The position numbers were made by a program, and so were the translations under genes. This document shows, one piece after another, positions 43,199 through 51,408 of a DNA stretch of 64,000 nucleotides (positions are counted from its first letter, which is position 1; every line of letters begins with the position of its first letter). The notes below the pieces were generated by a model. The model had not been told where the DNA came from. It ran no database searches and saw nothing but the letters and a program-made list of their open reading frames with translations. Source of the DNA: Glycomyces paridis (GTDB lineage Bacteria > Actinomycetota > Actinomycetes > Mycobacteriales > Micromonosporaceae); the NCBI RefSeq assembly GCF_004912155.1, contig NZ_STGX01000012.1:1-64000 (forward strand), read 5' to 3'.

Positions 43199-44746
43199 TC
43201 AGCACATGGAGTCGCTGCCGCCGGGCATGGCGGTCCAGTAGACGCCGAGGGTGATGGTGGTGTCGGGGGAGGCGGTCGTGTCGACGGGGTCTTGGGCGAC
43301 GACCTCGCAGCCCGAGGGGATGATCCCGGAGGCGGAATCGCTCCAGTCCATCGTCTCGTACTTGCTGACCTCGGTGAATCCTGCGGCGTTGAGCTCGGCC
43401 ACGGCGTCCGCGTACTCGATGAAGCGCACGTCGGGGACGGTCCGCTCCTCGTCGTGTTCGTCGGTGCCGGTCGTGGAGCCGCCGCCGGTGTCGTCCTCGT
43501 CCGGGTCGGTGCCGCCGGTCTCGGTGCCGACGGTGGTGTCCTCGCCGTCGTCGTCCGTGCCGTCGTTCGATCCGGGGTCGTCCGAGTCGGCGGTCTCCGG
43601 GGAGGCGCCCGGGTCGGCCGAACCTGAGGGGTCGGGGCTCTCGCCGGTCGTCGTGGTCTCGGCGCCGGCGGCGATCCGGCCGGTCGCGCCCTCGCCGGGG
43701 CCGTCGCGGTCGGGCCAGTACCGCCAGGCGAGGAGCGATCCGGCGAGGAGCACGACGAGGACGGCGGCCAGGACGAGGGCGAGGCGCCGTCCGGGGCGCC
43801 GGTCCTCGGCGAGCGTGCCGGCGGCGGGTTCCAGCTCGGGTTCAGATTCGGGTTCGGGTTCGGGGTCCGGGTCGAGGTCGCTCCGTTCGCCGATGACGAC
43901 GCCGAAGCTGCTGTGGTTGGCGTCCTCGGAGGCGGCAGCGCGGCAGGCGGCGGCCATCGCGGCGCCCGACTCCCACCGGTCGTCGGGTTCCTTCTGCAAG
44001 GCGCGCAAGACGATCGAGGCGATCGCGGCGGGGACGGTGTCGGGGAGCGGTTCGGGCTCCTCGTAGAGGTGGCCGGCCATGATCGACTCGGGGCTGTCGC
44101 CGGTGAACGGCGGGCTGCCGGTCAGGCACTCGTAGGCGAGCGCGCCGAGCGCGTACAGGTCGGACTTCGCGGTGGCGTCGCGGCTGCGGAAGACCTCGGG
44201 GGCGGCGTAGCGCAGCGTCCCGAGGATCGTGCCGGAGACCGTGAGGCTCGTGGCCCCGGAGAGGGTCGCGATGCCGAAGTCGACCACGCGGACGCGACTC
44301 TCGGCGTCGAGGATGAGGTTGGCGGGCTTCACGTCCCGGTGGACGACGCCGGTGCGGTGGGCGAGGTCGAGCGCTTCGGCGACCTCGGCGACGAGGAGGA
44401 GCGTCTCATCGGCGGTCAGGCGTCCGCGCCGGTCGAGGACGGCCTCGACCGAGTCGCCGTCGACGTACTCCATGACGATGTACCGCACCGTGTCCTCGCC
44501 CGCGGCGTCCTCGCCGTAATCGTGGACGGCCGTGAACGCGGGCCCGCTGAGCGCGGCGAGCGCCTGCGCCTCGCGCTGGAAGCGCTCCTCGGGCTGCGCG
44601 GCGGAGGCCAGGCCGCGCTTGAGGACCTTCACCGCGACGGTGCGTCGCAGGCGCAGGTCGTGCGAGCGCCATACCGAGCCCATGCCGCCCGCTCCGATAT
44701 GGGCGTCGAGCCGGTAGCGGCCCGCGATGACGTCTCCGGGTTCCAA
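43199..44746 (-). CDS. PASTA-domain Ser/Thr protein kinase (intact)
   Basis: The protein has 515 residues. The kinase domain (about 10-270) has all core residues: GAGGMGSVWRS, VAVKVL, HRDVKPANLI, VDFGIA. A TM helix lies near 330 (LALVLAAVLVVLLAGSLLAW), followed by an acidic Ser/Thr/Asp-rich stalk and one PASTA domain (VPDVRFIEYADAVAELNAAG). It ends ...GGSDSMC, with an internal SGCEVVAQDP that could pair with the final Cys. TTG at 44746, five bases after AGGAG, is the likely start. The GTGAC repeat lies 54 bp upstream. It probably heads an operon with the pseudokinase. Confidence 0.93.
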   Translation of the reverse strand: MEPGDVIAGRYRLDAHIGAGGMGSVWRSHDLRLRRTVAVKVLKRGLASAAQPEERFQREAQALAALSGPAFTAVHDYGEDAAGEDTVRYIVMEYVDGDSVEAVLDRRGRLTADETLLLVAEVAEALDLAHRTGVVHRDVKPANLILDAESRVRVVDFGIATLSGATSLTVSGTILGTLRYAAPEVFRSRDATAKSDLYALGALAYECLTGSPPFTGDSPESIMAGHLYEEPEPLPDTVPAAIASIVLRALQKEPDDRWESGAAMAAACRAAASEDANHSSFGVVIGERSDLDPDPEPEPESEPELEPAAGTLAEDRRPGRRLALVLAAVLVVLLAGSLLAWRYWPDRDGPGEGATGRIAAGAETTTTGESPDPSGSADPGASPETADSDDPGSNDGTDDDGEDTTVGTETGGTDPDEDDTGGGSTTGTDEHDEERTVPDVRFIEYADAVAELNAAGFTEVSKYETMDWSDSASGIIPSGCEVVAQDPVDTTASPDTTITLGVYWTAMPGGSDSMC

Positions 44747-44799
44747 AGCTGCTCCTAGGGGGGGTTCGCGTGGGCGTCGGGTCATGGATACCGGGGGCC

Positions 44800-44815
44800 G
44801 TCACGAATCCGCCAT
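44800..44815 (-). promoter_or_regulatory. RTGRC-n6-GTGAC repeat upstream of PASTA kinase
   Basis: On the minus strand it reads ATGGC-GGATTC-GTGAC, then GG. It is nearly identical to the element between the ESX-like operons at 9033. Confidence 0.5.
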
Positions 44816-45001
44816 GACGCCGGGGGTCCGGCCCGGGACGGGCCGCCGGGCGCGGCCCGCGACTGCCGCGATGGTAGCGAAACGGAGCAATCCGGCTGGC
44901 GCCGTTTCACACCGGGCGTCCAGAGCCGGTCCAAGGCGTGCACCGGCGGCCGTGGCGCGGAGCGCCGCCCCTGGCTAGAGTTGCGTGTCGGGAGGTGAGC
45001 C

Positions 45002-45595
45002 GTGCGCAGGAGCTCTGAATGGGTCGTAGTCGAGCGCAGCTCACCCACCCGTCGCATCTCCTCACTCGTGCTCTACGCGCTCACGTGCGCCGCGGGGGTC
45101 GGCGCGCTCATCGGGCTGGTGCACACCGAGCCCGGCACGCTGGACTCCGGTGAGCCCAACCCGGTCGCGGCGCTGCCGGGGTTCTTCACCGTCATGGCGC
45201 TGCTGGGCGCGATCTGCTTCCTGGTGCCGCTGGTGCGCCCGCCGCGGCTCATGGTCAACCACTTCGGGCTGCGGGTGCGCCCCAGCTTCGGCAAGAACCT
45301 GCTCATCCCCTGGAGCAACATCGAGGAGCTCGCGGCCATCCACGTCGGGTCGCGGCGCCGCGGGACGGCCTACCTGCTGTTCGCGGCGGACATCTACCTC
45401 GGGCGCGGGGGCTCGGACCGGCCCGGGTTCATCGGGCGATCGGTCCTGCGGGAGGCCAACCGGGCCACCGAGGGCCTCGTCGCCGGGTTCGACCTGGCGG
45501 TGCGCTGCAAGGACTTCGCGCTCGAACCGCAGCAGCTCCTCGCCCGCCTCGCGTCCTACGCGCCCGGCCACGTCCAGGTCGTCGACCGGCTCTGA
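45002..45595 (+). CDS. Two-TM PH-domain-like protein
   Basis: The 197-residue protein has two hydrophobic helices (LVLYALTCAAGVGALIGLV and FFTVMALLGAICFLVPLV). A PH-like beta domain follows, with RLMVNHFGLRVRPSFGKNLL then IPWSNIEELAAI. Such proteins sit in the membrane with the PH fold in the cytoplasm; their role is uncertain. GGGAGG precedes the GTG at 45002. It precedes disA by 198 bp on the same strand, a gap without a gene. Confidence 0.7.
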   Translation: MRRSSEWVVVERSSPTRRISSLVLYALTCAAGVGALIGLVHTEPGTLDSGEPNPVAALPGFFTVMALLGAICFLVPLVRPPRLMVNHFGLRVRPSFGKNLLIPWSNIEELAAIHVGSRRRGTAYLLFAADIYLGRGGSDRPGFIGRSVLREANRATEGLVAGFDLAVRCKDFALEPQQLLARLASYAPGHVQVVDRL

Positions 45596-45793
45596 CCGGC
45601 CATGCGTGACGCGCGCGACTTCCAGGATGCACCGCTTGCCCCAAATGCCGGTCCCTGACCGCCGGGGCCGATCCGTACACTGGAGGCGACCGGGCGCCCG
45701 GCCCGGTCACGGCCGGCTGCGCGCCGCCGGCGGCGCGAGACCGCCCCGACCGGCCCGCCGCAGCGGCGGACGATCCAGCATTGGGGGGACCCC

Positions 45794-46861
45794 ATGGCGT
45801 CGATCCAGGACGAGGGCCTGCGCGCGACCCTGGCCACCATGGCGCCCGGCACCGCGCTCCGCGACGGCCTCGAACGCATCCTGCGCGGGCGCACCGGCGC
45901 ACTCATCGTCGTCGGCTGCGACGCCCTGGTCGAGACCATCTGCACCGGCGGCTTCGAACTCGACATCGAGTTCTCCGCCACCCGCCTCCGCGAACTGTGC
46001 AAGATGGACGGCGCAGTCGTGCTCACCACCGACGGCGCCCGCATCGTCCGCGCCGGCGTCCACCTCATGCCCGACCCCTCGATCCACTCCAACGAGTCCG
46101 GCACCCGCCACCGCACCGCCGAACGCGTCGCCATCCAGTCCGGCTTCCCCGTCATCTCCGTCAGCCAGTCCATGCACACCATCGGCCTCTACCTGGGCGA
46201 CGTCCACCACCTCGTCGAACCGTCCACCCAGATCCTCTCCCGCGCCAACCAGGCCCTCGCCACCCTCGAACGCTACAAGCAGCGCCTCGACGAGGTCGCC
46301 GGGAACCTCTCCAGCCTGGAGATCGAAGACCTCGTCACCGTCCGCGACCCCGTCACCGTCCTCCAGCGCCTCGAAATGGCCCGCCACATCGCCGACGAGG
46401 TCGAAGGCCACGTCATCGAACTCGGCACCGACGGACGACTCCTCGCCCTCCAACTCGACGAGCTCATGGCCGGCGTCGACACCGACCGCGAACTCATCGT
46501 CCGCGACTACCTCCCCGAAGGCGCCGACTACCCCACCGCCCTGCGCACCGTCGACGAGATGAGCTCCCCCGAACTCCTCGACCTCGTCGCCGTCGCCCGC
46601 TCACTCGGCCACCCCTACACGCCCGACGTCCTCGACCGCCGCGTCAGCCCCCGCGGCTACCGGATGCTCGCCAAGGTCCCCCGGCTCCCCGAAGCCGTCA
46701 TCGAACGCGTCGTCGGCCACTTCGGCGCCCTCCCCGAACTCCTCGGCGTCACCGTCGAAGAACTCCAGGACGTCGACGGCGTCGGCCCCGGACGCGCCCA
46801 GAGCATCCGCGAATCCCTCACCCGCCTCGCCGAGGTCTCCATCCTCGACCGGTACCTCTGA
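45794..46861 (+). CDS. disA: DNA-integrity scanning diadenylate cyclase DisA
   Basis: The 355-residue protein makes c-di-AMP from two ATP while monitoring DNA structure. The DAC domain shows the DGA motif (MDGAVVLTTDG) and RHR motif (SGTRHRTAERVA). A helical linker follows, and the C-terminal helix-hairpin-helix (LQDVDGVGPGRAQSIRESL) binds branched DNA. The length is that of the family. GGGGGGA precedes the ATG. radA, its frequent neighbour, is not here; mutY, another DNA-repair gene, is nearby. Confidence 0.98.
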   Translation: MASIQDEGLRATLATMAPGTALRDGLERILRGRTGALIVVGCDALVETICTGGFELDIEFSATRLRELCKMDGAVVLTTDGARIVRAGVHLMPDPSIHSNESGTRHRTAERVAIQSGFPVISVSQSMHTIGLYLGDVHHLVEPSTQILSRANQALATLERYKQRLDEVAGNLSSLEIEDLVTVRDPVTVLQRLEMARHIADEVEGHVIELGTDGRLLALQLDELMAGVDTDRELIVRDYLPEGADYPTALRTVDEMSSPELLDLVAVARSLGHPYTPDVLDRRVSPRGYRMLAKVPRLPEAVIERVVGHFGALPELLGVTVEELQDVDGVGPGRAQSIRESLTRLAEVSILDRYL

Positions 46862-46874
46862 CGCAGGACCGGCC

Positions 46875-47540
46875 TCAGGTCAGCTTCAACACCGTCGGCG
46901 ACGACACCGCGTCCCCCAGACGCGCCCGCAGCTCGTACTCGCCCGCCGGCAGCTCCCGCCGCGCACCAGTGCAGCCCTCCTCCGACGCCAGACCGTCCAC
47001 CGTGAACTCCACGGTCTGACCCGCGCCGTCGCTCAAGCCGACCTCCTCGCCCGAGGGCGTCTCGCAGTGCGCCGTCGAATACACGACGTCCTCACCCGAG
47101 GCCAACTCCACCGCGACCTCCCGCAGGTCCGCCGTGCACTCCTCCTCCGCACCGCTCGCCACCAGCACCGAAACCGGCACCTCCGCGCCCGACCGCACCT
47201 CGTCGAACGCCGCCACCACCTGAAGCATGAGATCCGACGACGCGCACGGCCCCACCTCCGGCTCCGTCGGACTCGGCGACGCACTCGACGGCTCCTCCGT
47301 CGGCGTCTGCTGGATGTACGGCCGCTGGACCGTCCCCGACGGCGACGGCGGCTGCCACTCCCCGTGCGTCACCGCCGCCTCCTTCCCCGACTCCTCGGCC
47401 TCGCCGCCGCCCAGCGCGGCCGCCATCACCACCACGACGAGCACCAGCGCCAGCACCGCCCCGGCCACGATCGCCCGCCGCTTCCAGTACACCGACTCGG
47501 GCTCCGAACCCTTCACGAACTTGCCCTTGAAACCCTGCAC
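46875..47540 (-). CDS. Single-TM secreted-domain protein, unknown function
   Basis: The 221-residue protein has a short basic cytoplasmic lead (KGSEPESVYWKRRAIV) and one TM helix (about 22-45). A Pro/Ser/Thr linker and a ~120-residue extracellular beta-rich domain follow. The domain has four cysteines (GPCASS, EECTADL, AHCETPS, EGCTGAR), likely two disulfides. It is convergent with disA 13 bp away. No family is recognised, though comparable proteins are common in actinomycetes. Confidence 0.7.
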   Translation of the reverse strand: MQGFKGKFVKGSEPESVYWKRRAIVAGAVLALVLVVVVMAAALGGGEAEESGKEAAVTHGEWQPPSPSGTVQRPYIQQTPTEEPSSASPSPTEPEVGPCASSDLMLQVVAAFDEVRSGAEVPVSVLVASGAEEECTADLREVAVELASGEDVVYSTAHCETPSGEEVGLSDGAGQTVEFTVDGLASEEGCTGARRELPAGEYELRARLGDAVSSPTVLKLT

Positions 47541-47649
47541 GCCGGGACGCTAACGCAAACGGGCACCGCCCGAGCGGAAAACACGCCACCGGCCGAGAGC
47601 CCTTCACGGCCCCGACCCACCCGGACCGGTGTCGGACCCCGCCCCGACA

Positions 47650-48570
47650 ATGGAGCCCATGCGCGCCGCCGAAACCGCCGCCCCCGCGGGCCCCATGCCC
47701 ACCCCCGAACTCCTCGCCGAACGCCTCCTCCCCTGGTTCGACGCCCGAGGCCGCGACGACCTGCCCTGGCGCAGGCCCGGGACCACCGCCTGGGGCGTCC
47801 TCGTCTCCGAGGTCATGAGCCAGCAGACCCAGGTCGCCCGCGCCGCACCCGTCTGGGAGGCGTGGATGGCGCGCTGGCCGACGCCGGCCGACCTCGCGGC
47901 CGCGCCGACCGCGGACGTCCTGCGCGAGTGGGGCCGCATGGGCTACCCGAGGCGGGCACTGCGGCTCCAGGAGTGCGCGCGGATCGTCGCCGAGGAGCAC
48001 GGCGGCGTCGTGCCCTCCGACCCGGTCGAGCTGGAGCGGCTGCCCGGCATCGGCGTCTACACGGCGGCGGCGGTCGCGGTGTTCCACTACGGCGGCCGCC
48101 ACGCGGTCGTGGACACGAACGTGCGCCGGGTCGTGGCCCGCCTGGGCGGACGCAGCGACGCGGGCACGGCCACGACGAGGGCCGACCTGACCGCGGCCGA
48201 GGCGCTGCTGCCCGCCGACGCGGCGACGGCCGCACGGGTCTCGGTGGCGCTCATGGAACTCGGCGCGCTGCTGTGCACCGCGCGCAAGGCCGAGTGCGGG
48301 GACTGCCCGGTCAGCGACGAGTGCGGGTTCTCAGGCCAGGAGGTCCCGGCCGGGCCCAGCCGCAAGCGCCAGCGGTACCAGGGCACCAACCGGCAGGTCC
48401 GCGGCAAGGTGATGGCCCTGCTCAGGGACGCCGAGGAGCCGGTGGAGCGGGCGCGGATCGACGCGGTGTGGCCGCAGGCGCGGATGCTCGACGAGGCCGT
48501 CGCGCAGCTGATCGCGGAGGGGCTCATCGCCACCGACGAATCGGGGCGGTTCGAACTCCCGACCCGGTGA
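47650..48570 (+). CDS. mutY: A/G-specific adenine DNA glycosylase MutY
   Basis: This 306-residue repair enzyme removes adenine opposite 8-oxoguanine. The catalytic Glu region is SEVMSQQTQV. The helix-hairpin-helix is LPGIGVYTAAAV and the catalytic Asp is in VVDTNVRR. The [4Fe-4S] ligands are C-x6-C-x2-C-x5-C in CTARKAECGDCPVSDEC. It lacks the C-terminal Nudix-like domain of E. coli MutY, as usual in actinobacteria. The start is uncertain: ATGs at 47650, 47659 and 47695 are all possible and none has a strong ribosome site. Confidence 0.95.
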   Translation: MEPMRAAETAAPAGPMPTPELLAERLLPWFDARGRDDLPWRRPGTTAWGVLVSEVMSQQTQVARAAPVWEAWMARWPTPADLAAAPTADVLREWGRMGYPRRALRLQECARIVAEEHGGVVPSDPVELERLPGIGVYTAAAVAVFHYGGRHAVVDTNVRRVVARLGGRSDAGTATTRADLTAAEALLPADAATAARVSVALMELGALLCTARKAECGDCPVSDECGFSGQEVPAGPSRKRQRYQGTNRQVRGKVMALLRDAEEPVERARIDAVWPQARMLDEAVAQLIAEGLIATDESGRFELPTR

Positions 48571-48595
48571 CAAAGGCACAGGCCGCTGGTAGCGT
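48567..48595 (+). promoter_or_regulatory. Promoter overlapping the mutY stop codon
   Basis: GTGACA (48567-48572) and TAGCGT (48590-48595) are spaced by 17 bp. It points into a region with no gene, where transcription would begin near 48602, right at the 17-bp repeats. Confidence 0.45.
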
Positions 48596-49178
48596 CGAAC
48601 TGAGAGAACTTCACGAAGCAGTGATCTGGAAGATTCCAGCACTGCTTGAAGCACAGAACTTCGTGAAGCAGAGAACTTGATGATGCACAGAACTTGATGA
48701 TGCTCGGTCGGCGCCGATGCACCGATCGGCGGACCCGGGTCGAACCCCACTCCGTCACCGAGTGGGGCACCGTACGGACCGCAAGGTCCGGCTCACCAGC
48801 GGTGCCGGGTCCGAATCGCCTACCGCAGGGCCGCCCCCGAGCGGCCGGCCAGGACACGACGACGCGGCTCGCGCCAACAACCGTCGCGTCGACCGCGGAC
48901 CGGCCGCACGCAAGCGGGCCATGCGGAAGCGAACGCCGCCAAGGCGGACGCGACCGAGCAACGGCAATGCCGTCGGGGTACCGCGCGCTCAGACCCGGGC
49001 GGCATTGCTATGCGTGACCCCGGTGCACCCACCACCCCACTCTTCTTCATGGGCCGACGTCCGCGCGGCGATCGGCCGGACCGAGGCCCCGCGACGCGGC
49101 CTGAGCAGCGCCGCCGAACCGGCTGCGAGGCGAACCGCCGTGATCCTCTCGGTCCGCAGGCCTGAACTGCGCGGTCCC
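48571..49178. other. Gene-free 608-bp segment with iterons and hairpins
   Basis: No credible gene is visible on either strand. It contains a promoter-like pair at its left end, four 17-bp AGAACTT... repeats (48605-48703), a hairpin CCCCACTC/GAGTGGGG (48745-48767) and a second CGGACC-GCAA-GGTCCG (48775-48790). From ~48820 on it is unstructured GC-rich sequence. It might encode a structured RNA or be a protein-binding region. Confidence 0.5.
48605..48703 (+). repeat. 17-bp iteron-like repeats
   Basis: AGAACTTCACGAAGCAG (48605) and AGAACTTCGTGAAGCAG (48655) are followed by AGAACTTGATGATGCAC (48672) and AGAACTTGATGATGCTC (48689). The last three are contiguous with a strict 17-bp period. The first two contain the palindrome TTCACGAA/TTCGTGAA. 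Confidence 0.85.
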
Positions 49179-50105
49179 TCAGGCGCCTTCGGGCTCCGCG
49201 GGATTCGGCGTCCGCGCGGGCCCTTCCGCTTCCCCGGAGACCATTGCGAGGGTCTTCCCGGGCACGTAGCCCTCCTCGCGCTGCGCCCAGCGGACCAGCC
49301 ACCACACGATGAGCACCGCGGGCAGGCCCTTGAGCATCACCCCGGCCAGGACGCCGAGCGCGCCGAGGCCCAGGCCGTCGCGCAGCAGCGGCGAGTTCCA
49401 CAAGGCGTGCAAGGCGATCACCGCCGCCAGGGCGCCCGCCGACACCCACACCGACCGGGCCGTGCGCCGCGTCGCCGCGTACGCCACCCCCGCGCCCGCG
49501 ATCGCCGTGAACACCGCGTGGCTCCACAGCCCGGCGAGCACGCCGCGCACGATGAAGACCGCGATCACCGGTTCGACCACGTCCCCGGCCCGGTTGAGGA
49601 CCGTGCTCGACATCGCGAACGCGTAGCCCTCCACGATCTGGAAGCCCACCCCGCAGAACGCCCCGAGGACGATCCCGTCGAGCACCCCGTGGACCCGGCC
49701 CCAGGCGATCGCCACCACCAGGACCACGCCCGCGGTCTTGACGACCTCCTCGACCACCGGCGCCGCCAGCACCGGCGACCACCGCTCGGCCCAGGTCGGA
49801 CCCCACGCGGTCGCCATGAGCCCGTGCAGCGCGCGCGAACCGAACAGCGAGGTCATCACCGCCACGGTCGCGCCCCACAGCAGCCCGAGCACGGGCGCCG
49901 CGGCGGGCAGGGCGAGACGGTCGGCGAAGCGGCGGCGCAGCCACCAGAACGGGACCGCGAACAGCGAGAAGAGCACGAGCGCGGTCGTCCCCGCCCGCGG
50001 GTAGGCCAGCGCGACCGGCAGCGTGTTGTACAGCAGCAGGATCGCGGCCGCGCCGATGAGCAGCGCGGCCGTCCACTGGGCGGGGGAGGTGGGGTCGGGG
50101 CGCAT
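49179..50105 (-). CDS. PrsW-family intramembrane metalloprotease
   Basis: The 308-residue protein has about eight membrane helices. The catalytic-type motif APVVEEVVKTAG (about residue 110), the FQIVEGYAFAMSS segment and the late histidines (LWSHAVFTAIAG, ALHALWNSP) match PrsW/CPBP-like glutamic metalloproteases. These cut membrane substrates such as anti-sigma factors. Its ATG shares a base with the stop of the preceding gene (TGATG). The partner may be the small secreted protein encoded there; the substrate is unknown. Confidence 0.85.
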   Translation of the reverse strand: MRPDPTSPAQWTAALLIGAAAILLLYNTLPVALAYPRAGTTALVLFSLFAVPFWWLRRRFADRLALPAAAPVLGLLWGATVAVMTSLFGSRALHGLMATAWGPTWAERWSPVLAAPVVEEVVKTAGVVLVVAIAWGRVHGVLDGIVLGAFCGVGFQIVEGYAFAMSSTVLNRAGDVVEPVIAVFIVRGVLAGLWSHAVFTAIAGAGVAYAATRRTARSVWVSAGALAAVIALHALWNSPLLRDGLGLGALGVLAGVMLKGLPAVLIVWWLVRWAQREEGYVPGKTLAMVSGEAEGPARTPNPAEPEGA

Positions 50106-50632
50106 CAGGCGGCCCCGAACGAGAGCTGGGCGATGAGCGAGTCGATGCGGCCCACCGTCCCCGGGTCGAGCGAGGCGCCTTTGGCGGTGACCTCGGCGCG
50201 GATCTCGTCGTGGACGAACGCGCACGTGAAGCCCGCGCCGGTCTCGGTCACGAAGCTGCGGCCCGCGCCCTCGACGCCGTCGGCGGCGCACTCGCGCGGC
50301 TCGGTGAGCTGGACGCCCGGCTGGACCTCCAAGAGGCGCCCCATCTCGGCGGCCAGGTACTCGGCGTCGAAGTCGTAGGGTCCGGCCACGGCGATGTCGA
50401 CCTCGGCGTCGCCCACGAGGAACTCCGCGCGGCCCGAACCGGGCTGGTAGTAACCGGGGCGCATGAGGACGTCGTCGGGGGCCGTGACCGTGACGCCAGC
50501 GAGGACGAAGGTCTCGCCGCCGACGTCCACGGTCGGGGAGACCGCCTTGTTCAGCAGCGGCACGCCGAGGGCGAACAGCAGGACCACGGCGGCCACGGCG
50601 GTGGCGACGGCGAGGCTCCTCCTGCGGGACAC
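50105..50632 (-). CDS. Membrane-anchored or secreted protein, unknown function
   Basis: The 175-residue protein has an N-terminal signal-anchor (SLAVATAVAAVVLLFALGVPLL). A ~140-residue extracellular domain follows, with FVLAGVTVTAPDDVLMRPGYY and two cysteines (PRECAAD, FTCAFV). It shares an operon and an overlapping stop/start with the PrsW-type protease gene, so it may be that protease's partner or substrate; this is inference. The start is GTG with a poorly spaced GAGG. Confidence 0.65.
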   Translation of the reverse strand: MSRRRSLAVATAVAAVVLLFALGVPLLNKAVSPTVDVGGETFVLAGVTVTAPDDVLMRPGYYQPGSGRAEFLVGDAEVDIAVAGPYDFDAEYLAAEMGRLLEVQPGVQLTEPRECAADGVEGAGRSFVTETGAGFTCAFVHDEIRAEVTAKGASLDPGTVGRIDSLIAQLSFGAA

Positions 50633-50985
50633 GCCTCAAGCGTGGCACGTGATCTCCGGCGGCGCATCGGGAATGCCCGCCAATCGGGCACGGGCCCCGT
50701 GCGCGGCGGCGGCACGAAAGCGGCAGAGCGGCGAAGGCGGGGACGGAGAAGGACCGGTCGGCATGGCCGGACCGGTCCTGAGGGCCCAGAGGGCCGGGGC
50801 CGTTCGCTCCGGCGGGGCGTGCCGGTGCGGTCGGGGTGCGGGCCCTGAGGGAGGGCCCGCTTCCTCGAATCGGGCTGACCGCGGCGCCGACTGCCGCGGT
50901 GTCGATCGGACGGCGGCCGGAAGGGTGGTCCGGCCCGCTGATCGGTGCCGCGCCGCAAGCGGCGCGGGGCGGGTTCGGCGGGGGG
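50633..50985. other. Intergenic region downstream of bldC
   Basis: No gene is seen in 353 bp. It holds two hairpins: GGGCCCT/AGGGCCC (50840-50858) and the stem at 50948-50967. It presumably also holds the promoter of the two-gene PrsW operon. Confidence 0.5.
50948..50967 (-). terminator. Probable bldC terminator
   Basis: A 9-bp perfect inverted repeat CCGCGCCGC/GCGGCGCGG lies 18 bp past the bldC stop. The two-base spacer means the innermost pairs would open. Confidence 0.5.
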
Positions 50986-51207
50986 CTAGTCGACCGACTC
51001 GCGCTGGGTCGGGATGTCGCCGTTGATGAGCGCGCGGATCTCGGACTCGCGGTAGCGGCGGTGGCCGCCGAGGGTCCGGATCGCCGAGATCTTCCCGGCC
51101 TTCGCCCAGCGGGTGACGGTCTTCGGGTCCACGCGGAACATCGCGGCGACCTCGGAAGGGGTGAGCAGGGCCTCGGATTCCACCGGAAGGTTCAGCTCTG
51201 TCGTCAT
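50986..51207 (-). CDS. bldC: BldC, MerR-like developmental regulator
   Basis: The 73-residue protein is essentially one MerR-type winged-helix: LLTPSEVAAMFRVDPKTVTR then WAKAGKISAIRTLGGHRRYR. This matches the small DNA-binding protein BldC of actinomycetes. In Streptomyces BldC binds direct repeats cooperatively and controls entry into development. AGGAGAAGAACG precedes the ATG. The ~200-bp upstream region holds its promoter, which I cannot place. Confidence 0.95.
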   Translation of the reverse strand: MTTELNLPVESEALLTPSEVAAMFRVDPKTVTRWAKAGKISAIRTLGGHRRYRESEIRALINGDIPTQRESVD

Positions 51208-51408
51208 CGTTCTTCTCCTCCACAGACGGGCTGCGAATCACCGGCGCCGAGCCTTGATTCGTTCCTACCGCTAATCGTCCGGCTTGTCCTAGGTGTCCGA
51301 CATAGGCCGAACGGCCGATTTTGCTTGGACTTTCCGCTCGGCTCCCTCATCCGAGTGATCAGTCCACAAGCGAACACGCTGGCAGGAGGGTTCGCGGTGC
51401 AGCCGTGC

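Noticed and set aside
39294-43241. A 1315-codon open frame on the plus strand
   Set aside because: It runs antisense through the nucleotidyltransferase, permease-like protein and pseudokinase, all of which have domain-level support on the minus strand. Its translation is Gly/Gln/Arg low-complexity.
45596-45793. c-di-AMP (ydaO-type) riboswitch near disA
   Set aside because: No conserved pseudo-two-fold core was visible in this or other leaders of the window.
48605-48703. CRISPR array
   Set aside because: The 17-bp repeats are contiguous or irregularly spaced with no spacers, and no cas genes are in the window.
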